From contig NW_004450483.1 of the NCBI RefSeq assembly GCF_000321225.1, forward strand, positions 2,761,693 through 2,825,692: a DNA stretch of 64,000 nt, given 5' to 3'. The notes under the pieces were generated by a model. That model was given only the letters and a program-made list of their open reading frames with translations, ran no database searches and was not told the origin of the DNA. Positions 51,801-62,918 of the stretch are shown here, piece by piece. Source of the stretch: Odobenus rosmarus divergens. Taxonomy: Eukaryota > Chordata > Mammalia > Carnivora > Odobenidae. The stretch's first letter is position 1, and every line of letters starts with the position of its first letter. Made by a program: the position numbers and the translations under genes.

Positions 51801-54800
51801 TGGGGAGGGGGCACAGTGTCCCTTGTGGGTAAAATCATGTTTTACCCCTGTTACCCTTGCTTAGTTAAGAACCATTAGTCTGGCGATGTGGGGATGGGGG
51901 GTGGGGAGAGAGACTCATTGTTTATAACTGAGGGATGAAAGCAGTCATCACTATGAAGCCAAGCAGAAAACTCAGGGGTAGGGCAGCCTCAGGCCCTAAA
52001 GTCAGGCCCCCTAAGCTCTGGGACCAAGGAAGGTGAAAATATTTAAGATCAGGAGGAGGCAGCCAACAAGGCAGGGACATCCGACCACCACATCCAGAAC
52101 GTGACACCTTGCTGGGTGCCTTCCGGTGGTATCTACATGACATCAGGTAGCAGGTCCCCAGCCCACGCTGACACACAGTCGGTGAAAAAGAAATCAGCTC
52201 CGAGGCTGGATGGGCTAGAAGGACAACGGGTATTAAAGCAGCCTGTGCCATAGCTCTCGATAATCTTCAGGAAACCCCAGTGGTTGAAGGCCCAGAGACC
52301 AGGGCCAGCCAGGAGGTGGCCCCCACCCACCCCTCTGGCCAGAGCTCCTGACCCTCTTTCACATCCCAACCCCAGACGCCAGGGACAGCAGCCTTCAGAG
52401 CCCTCCCTCATTCCTCCATGACTTTGCCTGCTCTGTTCCCTCTCTCTAGATTTCTTTTCCCCTCCTCCCCATGGCCAGGCTCCACTCATTCCACAAGACT
52501 CAGCTCAAGCTCTTACCATCACTTCTACACCGCTCTGCCTTTTGCCACCCCTACCAGACAGGGGACACTGTGAAACTGAAGCATTTAGCTGAGTTAAGTC
52601 ACATTTGTTTAAAGAATCAATCTGTCCATCAGTCAACTGCTTGATCGATGAGCCCTGAGAGGACCTGGCCCTGGTGTGCGTCTGCACACAGCTCTGCGTG
52701 AGGCCATCAGGCTGTCTAACACAGCATGACCTTCAGCTCTGGCAGACGAGGGGCTGCGCCAGACTGTCCACGCCATCCTAGGCAGCTGCATAGCCCGCTC
52801 TCTCGACCTTGCCCTGTTACAACACACACCTCTGGGCTGCACTTGGCTTTCTAAAGGGCATTTGGCACTTCTCCATGCAAAAGCCACAACAGAGTGTTCC
52901 TGGCACAGTCTGGCAACAGTCTGTCTACCTGTCTCCTGCACCGACCTGTAGGTGTGAGGGTAGGGAGCAGGTGTTCTGCATCACGGTGCCCCAGCACCCA
53001 ACACAGTGGTCCAGACTTTCTAAACCATTGCTCAGACTTACTTAGTGACTAGACAAAATTGGCATAGAGGTTTATAAAGTAGACCACATTGGTTTATAAC
53101 CTAGACTAAGTTGGCACAATGGTTTATAACGTAGACCAAGTTGACATGAAGGTTTATACAGTAGTCACTGTGAGTTTGGTTACTGTGGGTCACTCCTCCC
53201 AGCCTGAGCCCCTTTGGAAGAATGTATAAGAGACGGTTTCTTAACCCCCCCTCCCCGCCCAAATCCAGAGCCCTGACCCTTGGGACCCCATTGCAGGTTA
53301 ACTGGAGAGAATGCACACGGCTAGAAGGCAGGCCAGGAGACAATGTGGGTCAGCTGCCCTTCCCTTCTCTTTAATGGTGGAGGTTTGGTCATGGCATAGG
53401 GGCCTTTCAAGGACCCTGGGCAGAGAGAGGACAGCCCTAGGGCTTTGAGCTCAAAGGGTCCTGGCAAAGGAAAGTGTCTTCCTTAATCCAGGGGTTTCTG
53501 GGGCCAGAGCACAGGAGACCCTCTGCCTCCTTCTGGTGGGAGCACTGGGAGGCAGTCCTCCTCCCTGTCCATCCCTGACACCCAGCATCCCACCCACCCC
53601 CTACCCACATCCTCTGTTACCTGGGTCCCCCTTGCTTCCTTTCACGCCGTTGGCTCCAGGACTCCCGGGTCTCCCTGCTGGTCCTATACAACAGATGCCC
53701 AGATGGCATGAGGGCTGGGCTCTGTGGATCTTCAGACATCACTCCCCACACCCACCGCAGGACCGAGGACCTCACCTGCTAGTCCCGGGGAGCCAGCACT
53801 GCCAGGCTCCCCCTTGGCCCCAGCGGATCCCGCCGTGCCCGGAGAGCCAGGAAGACCCTTCGCTCCAGGTTGTCCTACAAGTGACAACTGCAAGGTTGGC
53901 TTCGGTCGCCAGAGAGCCTGGCTGCCCCCCGCCCCAACACACCTCTCTTCTCAGCAGTGACATGTGTACCTCCTACCACCTTATATGTTCCCTGGGCAGC
54001 TTTAATCATCTCCCTCTAGAAGCCGCGAACGAGCCCAACCAGCAGGAGAAAGGTTACAGCCTGAGCAATTTGTTCATCTCGGCCATCGCTCTGCAGTGTC
54101 TGGGGCTTAGGGACCCACCAGGCACCCTGGGTTGTGAACATGTGCTCCACACCCCTGGGGGGCAGAGTGCGGCGAAGCTCTAAGATGGAATGCCAATCGA
54201 GCCCCTTCCTCTCGGGCACAGCCGGGTTTTAAGAGACCCCCATGGGCTCTGGGGTAACACTGCAGTGAAATAAAAGACATGCCCTGGACTTGATTTTGTC
54301 CAGGGACAGTGGCAGCTCGAATGATACCTGGATTCCCAGAGTTCTTACCTTGATCTCCTTTCATTCCAGGAGATCCAGCCACACCTGAAATGAAGAAGGA
54401 CTTTTAGGGACTTTGTTCTCTTATAGCTCAGTCTGCCAGGGGGGATAGGGAATACTTACAGACCAATGGACAGCCTCTTACCTGGGGGGCCTGGCTTCCC
54501 TGAGTCACCTTTACTGCCCTGGGCTCCGGGGGGGCCCATGACCCCTGTGTCACCTTTCATGCCCATGTCCCCTTTGCTTCCTGAAAAATCAAGGAGTCGT
54601 GGTCAGGCACAGGAGAAGGGCAAACCCAGCTGCCAGATCCCATTGACACTTGTCTCACCCAAATTCCAAACTCAAACTCCTTGAGCTCCTCCGACCTGGA
54701 GCCCAGAAGTGGAAGATCCAATAGCTGCCCTCAAGGAGCATACCACCTTGCCCCAGAGACAAGACGTGAACTTGTGAAAAATGGTCAAGGTCACCTGGCT

Positions 54801-57800
54801 TGGCTGACGGGCAGGCCCAGGAAGCCAGGCTCTCAGGACCCTGGTCAGCACGCCGGACCCCTTGGGAGGGACCACAGCCCAGGCTTAGCCAGCACTGCCT
54901 GGCTCATTTTCGTGTCTGTGTTTGGGGAATTGTTCTTCAAGCCTCCCAAACCGAAATCTGAATATTCCAGAAAGTCGATCCCAGATGCTGAGAATAGAGA
55001 CTCGAAGGTATAGGTGGGGAGAGGAACATTGCCGCAGCTCCGATTCCTGCCAGTGCTTCAGCCACAGCCTCTCCTGGTGCCCGAGGTTTCAAATTTTCCA
55101 CTTGTCATCTGCATTCGAGGCTCGTCCCAGCCTGTCCTCACCTCGGTCCTCCACTGCTCCCTCCTCCTTTCTGCCACTGCTTGGCGCATATCAATCGAGG
55201 GAGGCTCCTGAGAGCAGGGGGCTGGCAACCCCTTCCCAATCCATGGGTTTGGTTTCGGACCCAGCTGCATGCCCCTGCTGGCCCTGCCAGTCGAAGCCCC
55301 ACCCCGAGCAGCCCCCTCTGCCCTGGGACAGGCTTAGTGTGATGGAATTCGGTTAAAAGGCTCCATTCCATTATTTTCTTGATAGAGAAGGGGAGGACTC
55401 AAGAGGGATATCAGCCTTCTCTCCAGTGAATCAAGAAAGGAGACAGAAGGGTCTGAAGCAGAGGGAAAGAATCACCGGTCATGCAGAGCTTTCCTGGTCT
55501 ATGCTGGGGTGATGTTAGGGGCAAGGCTTAGGAAATAGATTCTTCCGGGTTTAGATACTTGAAGGATGATTATTCCTTGATGGGAAACAAAATAACCAGA
55601 GAGAACTTGGTTACAGTTGAGATCTCTTATAGTCTCAGGGACAAGCCCCATTGAAGGCAGTTCTTGGTCATTGAGTGTGTCGGTTTTGGCAGAAGGGACA
55701 AATGGCATTTGTTAGAAGGGACTAGGAATTACTTCCCTGGAGGAATTGGTTGGTGGGCCCAATTGGTGGGCCCAATTGCTCCCGGCCGACCGGAACCATC
55801 ACGTTACAGGAATTGCTTGGCTGTAGGAGGATTCTGGAGCATGGTCCATGGGAAGCTGGGCGTTCTGGGTGAAACGACCCGGGTCTGGCACTCACCCACG
55901 GAGGAACCCCAGCTGCACCTGATGTCCGAACCTTCCCATCACCTCTAAAGGCGAAGTCAGGCAAACAGACGTGTCCCCTGGATCTGCACCAGGGTCATTA
56001 CCCGTCCGCTGGGACAAAAAGCACCAAACCTCGGTACCACCAGAGCGGAGTGAAAGAGATCTTGTGATCTTGGGAAGAAGAGGGGGGGCCACAGCGTTTC
56101 CAGGCCTGAGTCTGCCTCCGAGTGTGCGCGCCATGCCCTGGTGCAGACTCACCGTGCGTCTGTGGCGGTGGGTGAGTGTGGGATGGGAAACAGGAGGGCG
56201 CAGACTCCGCGGGCAAAGTGCCGGCTGTCATTCCCCCCCTTCCCCGGGGCTGGCAGGGCCACCTTGAGAAAGTCTAGGGCCCCCTTTCCTGTTGCAGAGA
56301 GAACTGCGGAGGGCCGCCTTTGGAAGCACCCTCAGAGGTCAACTGTCTAACCATCTGCTTGGTGCAAAGGTTTTGCTCAGTCCCGCCAAGAATTCTGCAG
56401 CCCCTCCCCTGCCCCCCCCCCCGCGGCAGCCGCCCCTGAGCCCCGCGCATGCCTGCCCGGTTCATCGCTGGGCAGCCCTAAGTCTTAACGCCTTCCTCCT
56501 CCCTTACCTCGGCACAATTGGCTCTCCTGAAACCCTTGATCATCACTCCTCGTTCTATTGCTGGGCACCCAGAGTGAGTCTGTTTTCTCTTCCACAAGTG
56601 CCTTTCTAATGTTTGAGCAAGGCTGACACGTCCTTGTAAGTGCTCTCTTCCTGAGGACGAGCACCCGAGTCTCTTACAATGTAAATATTCCCATTTGCAG
56701 GTACAGCGCCACACACCTTATGTCTTATATTCCTGTTGTAACTGATCCCTATTAGAGGTTGCTCTTATTATGCCCCTTTTATAGGTGAGTAAATTGAGGG
56801 TCGGAGAGGTCGAGTCATTTGCCTCAGGTAGCACAGCTAGTGAGCCGTATTAGGACCCAGATGTGTCTGATCTTAGAACTGAAGTCCTTCCCTTTCTACC
56901 TGAAAGGATCACTAATACTGGGGCGCCTGGGGGGTGCATGTGGTTGAGCGTCCAACTCTTGGTTTCAGCTCAGGTCTGGATCTCAGGGTTATGGGATCCA
57001 GCATCTGGCTCCGTGCTCAGCGGGGTGTCTGTTTGAGAGTCTCTCTCACTCCCGCCCCCACCCATGTGCATGAGTGGTCTCTCTCTCTCTCTCAAATAAA
57101 TAAACCTTCAAACAAAACAAAACAAGCCCACCAGCTGCACAAGCCTCATTCTCCCTACTGTGCCCCAGAAACCCCCAAGAGGGCCTCAAGAGGCCAAGGA
57201 CAAGGGGCATGAAGGTGCTCAGTCATGGCCAGAGCCCCCGGGGCTGTGCTTCTCAGAGCGTCTAGACTGTCAGCATCAGAATCATCCAGGCCTTTGAAAC
57301 ACAGACTCTTGGACTTTGAATAAATGCCCCAAATAGTTCTGAGGTAGCACCTGCTTCTGGAATGAACCCCTTTTCCTTCCCTGCCAGCCAGTCTCCCCTC
57401 CTCCCCTGTGCCCACCTCAGGACCCACCGCTGTCCCTTGCCTTCCTCTCCTCCGAGCTCCTAGCATGGCCTGTGTCCCCACTTGTCACAGGTCATGCCTG
57501 GCATGAGATTTTGCGCCCCCCCCCACACACACTGCTCTCAGCTTTCATGTTCCTGGTTTCTACTCACCTGGACAGAAAGGACCTCATGTGTGTTCCCGGG
57601 AGGCTGGTAGGCAGAGCCCAGCTTTGTCCGCTTTGTCCTCCGTGGGACAGAACAGACACGCTTCCACAGGGACAGGACCCAGCCCGCGGGCCCCCCCACA
57701 AGCACCGACAACCCCACAGGGCGCTTACCTGGGAGACCCAGGTCTCCTTTGTCGCCCTTAGCTCCAGGTTCCCCCTTCAGGCCAATGAGACCCCCATCGC

Positions 57801-60800
57801 CTTTGCTCCCCTTCTCTCCCTGCTGTCCTGGGGTGCCTGGGTAGAGAATGGCCAACGAGGTGGGCTCCTGCCATCCTCCTGGGATGGGCTCCTAGGCAAC
57901 GGGGCAGGGGGCATTCGGGGAGAAGAGAAAGGGGCCTCCAGAGGAAGTCTGGGGAAGGTGAGGTCATCTAGGGGTGTCTCGATGAGGCAGAGTAAGACTC
58001 CAGGGCAGAGGACTGGGGGAGGGCCCCGACCCTCTGGGGCTGTGGGTGGGGCTGTGGGGAGGGGGTAGCGGGGCGACTGGCTCAGCACCTCGGCCAAGGC
58101 ACCTCTGAGCCCAGGCAGAGGAGGCACATGTTACCAGGGGCTCCCTGTTTCCCTGGAGCACCGTTGGGTCCTTGGAGTCCTGCGAGGAAGGAAAGAACTA
58201 GTCTCAGCTCCTCAGTCAGCGGATGTTCTAGAGCCCCACAGAAGGACCAGATGCCCAGCATGAGGGGAGGGGCCTCTCTCTGTGTCATCCCTCCCCGCCA
58301 CACACACACTAACAGTGACAACATTTCACTCTGCAGAACAAGAAGAAGAGAGAGAGAGAGAAAGGAAAGACAAGGCGAGTCCCTTAGGCATAGGGGTATA
58401 AAACTGCTGAGGCCCCTGCTTCTGGACCCTCTCCCTGTGCACACACCCGGCCCCTACCCACCTGCGTCTCCCTTGATTCCAGGCGGGCCCTGGAGTCCTG
58501 GGGGGCCTGGAAAGGAAAAAGGATTCAGAATGAAGGCTGGACAAGGACGGCAAAAAGAATTACGGGGCTGGTAGACAGGGGCCAGTGTTCATGGCTCCAT
58601 GGCACGCCTCGGCCCCCTCGGCCCACTTCTCAGCCGGTGGCCTTGGCAGACCTGGGATGCAATGCCCGGCCTGCCCTGGGCCCCCTTTGACCTGGAAGAC
58701 CTAAAGCTGAGGAACAGAGACACCCAGGAGCCAACCCTGGGTGTGGGGTGGGGTGACAAGGTGGGGTGACAAGGCCGCTTATCACACTGTTATTTATTCA
58801 ACACACTGCCACTGAGCCCCAAGAATGAGCCAAACTGTGTGGAAGGAAGGAAAGAAAGCGAAGGCAGAGCTCCTCCCTCCAAGAAGCTCACGGCCTAACA
58901 GGTGAACCTCAGTGGTGCAGGTGACATGTTCTGAGCGAGGCGCGTCAAACGGACCCAGGTTCAAGGAGCAGCACCACCCCTTCAGCTGGGTGACCTGGTG
59001 CAAGTTACTTCTTCCTTTTGAGCTTCAGTTTCCTCATCAGTAAAACGGACTTAATGTACCAGCTCCACAGGATGGTCCTGGCAGCCAGCTCTGGACACGT
59101 GGCACCTATTTTTGCTGTCACTCACATATAGTTCTGTCCCTTCCCACGGGCTGCTGTGCAGATTCAAGACTCCCAACAACCCAGGAGGGCAGGCCGGGGC
59201 TCCTTGTCCTGTTCTAGTCCACGCAGCTGCTGTAACAGAACACTGCAGAGCAGGTGGCTTATAAACAACAGAAATGCATTTCTCACAGTTCTGGAGTCTG
59301 CAAGTCCAAGATTCGACTGCTAGCGTGGTCAGGTTCTTCTGACTTCTTGCCATGTCCTCACTCGGTGGAAGGGGGGGTGAGGGAGCTCATTGGAGTCTCT
59401 TTTATAAGGGCACTAATCCGATTCAAGAGGGCCCTGCTCTCATGGCCAAATCACCTACCAAAGACCCCACCTCTTAACACAGTCCCCTTGGGGGTTAGGT
59501 TTTCAACGCAGGAATTTGAAGAGGTGTAAGCCCTGACTCCTTAGAGTCAGCGTCTCCTTAGAGGGGAGGAGTCAACATCCATCTGGCTGGAGGTGCCCAA
59601 GCATTAGCTCCTTCAATCTTCCCGACAAAATAACAAAGCAAATAACAACACCGACACGACTGAATACATATTCTGAGCCGGGCACTGGACTACGCATTTT
59701 TACATTCATTGTTTTAACCCAATCCCACCCAGGAGGTCCTATCCTTATCCCCATCTCATAGGGGAGGACACTGAGCTCAGAAGTGTTAAGTGACTTGCTC
59801 AAAGCCACCTGGCTCCAGAGAGAGCCAGGGTCTGTCCCTAGGAGTGCCAGGGATGCAAATGGATTCTCATGTCACCATGCAAGGCTGCCTTGAAACTCTC
59901 GCTGACCAGCAGTGTGGTCTGGGCCAAACTTAAAAAATTATGAGGCCAAAGAGTTCTGTCCCAAGAACGCCGTGTAGAATGATTTTCAAGGTGGCATTCC
60001 AACGGCTCCGGTGATAGAATGGAGTAGGGGTGGGGTGAAGTGTGTGTACGTACATGTGTGCACATGTGTGCAGCTAATGCTGCGTGTGTTCAGGTAGAAA
60101 GAAAAAGCAATGAAGGCACAGGTGTTTTCCTCAGAAAGCACTTGCTGTTGTCGGAGGTTTTTTTGCACATCGCTTCACTTGCCTCTTATAGCAACCCCGG
60201 GAGGTGAGCAAAATGATCTCCGTTAGTTTTTACACAGCTGAGTGGCTGAGCTTCCGGAAAAGTGACGTCACTGGCCCAAAGTCACACAACCAGGAAGTGG
60301 CAGAGCTAGGATTAGAACTCAGGTCCCAGAGGCTGCCCCTCCTGTTATGTGCTCTAGGAGACGTGAGCCGTGCACCCGTGGAAACGGTCGTAGTCAGATG
60401 CGGGGACGAGCTCCGTGTTGGGTAAGGGGCATCTGGAAACAGTGCTTATGGGAGACAGAGGGGGAGTCCTGCACTTGCAGCTGGGGTCCCGGGGGAGAGG
60501 GCACCTGAGAGGGATGCACTTGGGCTGGCCGTGGAAGGCGGCTTAGATTTGGCAGGGTGGGGTGGCTGAAGAAGCCATTTCCCACTTCAGGCGAGGTCAG
60601 GGAACAGAGAGCCGACCCAACGGAGGACCAGTGAATTTGTGGGGAGCTGTGGGGGCCCATGGAAGGTAAGTTGGGGTCGGGGCCCAGAAAGTCATCAGCC
60701 CAGGAGCCTGTGGGGAAAGGCTGTGGCGAGCAGGAGGCATGGGCCAGAGGGGAAATAAACGTACCTGGAGCGCCTCGCTCCCCTTTGACCCGGAACAGCT

Positions 60801-62881
60801 CTGCAAGGGGAGGAGAGAGGGTTGTAGGCTGGGCTGTGAGGGCATGCGCCCAGGGCACCCAGCTCTAAGTCGGGAGCCTCTGCCCTCCAGGCTGAGGAGC
60901 AAGGGCTTCAGGCAGATGGGGGATTTGGACAACAGGAGCCAAACACCTGGGTGTTTTCCAGGAATGAGCTTTTAGAAAAAGCCAGATATTTTTTGCAGCT
61001 AAAGGTCTGCACCAGGGAGCTGTAGATCCCTGGGAGCTGCAGAAGTGGGGAAAGAAGGTTGAGACCCCTGGAGTCTACCCTATATTGTCAGAAGACTTGG
61101 GAGCCAAACCTGTTCAGAGAGAGCCTCAGGTTAATGGCAAGGCCCCTCATACTGATCACAACCAGCTCCGCCATATCTTAAGGAAGGGAGTGATGGTCCT
61201 TGTGTCTGAGCATCTGAACATCTGAGCCTGGACTCTGCCCATCTGTCACAGCTGTCTCCTGTCCCCGCATCCTGGCTCAGCCTTCATCTGTGCTCACTGG
61301 GAAGACCGCAGCCTCTGGGGGATTCTTCCACCTGGACCCTGTGCCCATTCAGCAAATGCTCTCATGGGCACAGAACGGCGGTCATGGAATCACCCCTTAA
61401 GCCCCAGCTTGCCCCAGACATAGGGCTGGAGCTCCATGCAATAGTGAGGACACACCTAGAAGCTGCTTTTGCCCAAATCAGCCCTCCTGTTCCGGCATAG
61501 CCTGAGAGAGTGGTGGGTGTCGTGGTAGGAATGCCTCACGTGGCCCTCACGTGGCCCAGTCTCAGGCCCCAAGAAAACCGAGGGGAGGGGGATCCCTGGC
61601 AGATCCACCCTATCTTCCAAGCCGTCACACTGCCCCAGCAAGCCCACTGCCCTGTCCCTCCGAGGTCCCCACATGGCTCGGACCTCCTGGTACCTGCCGT
61701 TAGTCTCTCTCCAGCCATGGGCCAGTATTAGTTGGCTACATGGGAGTGGTCCTAGGACTTGCTCCAAGCTCTGTTTTACCCATCCTCCCAAACATTCTAG
61801 AGCCATCTCATGCCTACTTCATATGGCTCTCACCCCTTTCCTTGGGCCCCAAGGTTCTGGAATGTTCTCCTCACCAGGAAAGGGGTTTTGGATTACAGCC
61901 CAAGGATCCCTTTTCCCATGAACCAGCAGCCCCTCCTTTCCATCCCCTGAAGAGTCCCGGTACGGAGGGGAGAGGGCCAAACCTGGGCTCCGAGTGAAGT
62001 TGTCCACCTTCCGTAACAGGTGCTCCTGCCTGGTGCGAACCTGGGTGATCTGGGCCTGCAGGACCTGCAGCCCCAATGTGCCCCCAGGGAGGTGTGGGAT
62101 GGGCATTGACTGGAGCAAAGAGAAGGACAGGCCATCCTCGGCGGCCAGTGTTCCATTGGTGAAGTGAGTCTCTAGGGCCCAGAGCCGCTCCTGCAGATTC
62201 AGAACTGGACACCCCACCCCCACCCCACAGCCTTCTTTTAGGGACCTCATTAAAATCCCAGGCATTTGAGCACATCCCTGAGGTTCTTGTGTCATATGCG
62301 CATAACTTCTGTGGGTCCTGGATACTGAAGACACATTTCATGTGCCATGAGGACCTAGTGTGAGCACAGAGCTCTTTCTGTATCCTGCACACAGGCACTC
62401 CACACTTAGGCATGAGGTTACATGTTCATAGAATATTCTCACATGGTCTAGGGATGCACTCACAGCATCATGATCAAACTTCAGCCTTCCTGCATGCTCT
62501 GGGCATGAACATATGATGACCAATATGTTGGTCTGTTGTAATCACATGTGGCCTGAATATACATGTGACATATGTTTATGACAGCTGGGCACACAATGTT
62601 CTTGGGTGAGTTCAGTGTCTGCAGATGGAATTGCTTCATGACCTTAACATTTGGACCAGGAACACTTTGTAAGTAAAATCATGTTAACATGAACTCTCTG
62701 ATCAATAAAGCCCCTTCCTGCTCAGACATTGGGGAGACTTGGTGGAAGACGCACACAGCAGACCCATGTGAAATTATCACATTGTTCACCGCTCTCATGC
62801 ACACAGGCTCGAATGTGCTTTCTCTCTCTATCGCTCTCTCAATCTGTCTCTATGTCTCTCTCTCTGTGTGTCACACACACA

Positions 62882-62918
<37 letters not shown>

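Noticed and set aside
57729..57826. Shorter exon 8 using the second AG (caccccag)
   Set aside because: It removes 10 nt, shifts the frame and deletes the TPG triplet conserved with human.
58652..58700. 49-nt version of exon 5 using donor GTCTGC
   Set aside because: The splice would shift the frame into exon 6 and end the protein early; skipping gives a continuous collagen repeat.
60394..60858. 154-codon frame overlapping MARCO exon 4
   Set aside because: Only the short exon 4 segment is conserved; the remainder is read-through into intron on both sides of consensus splice sites.
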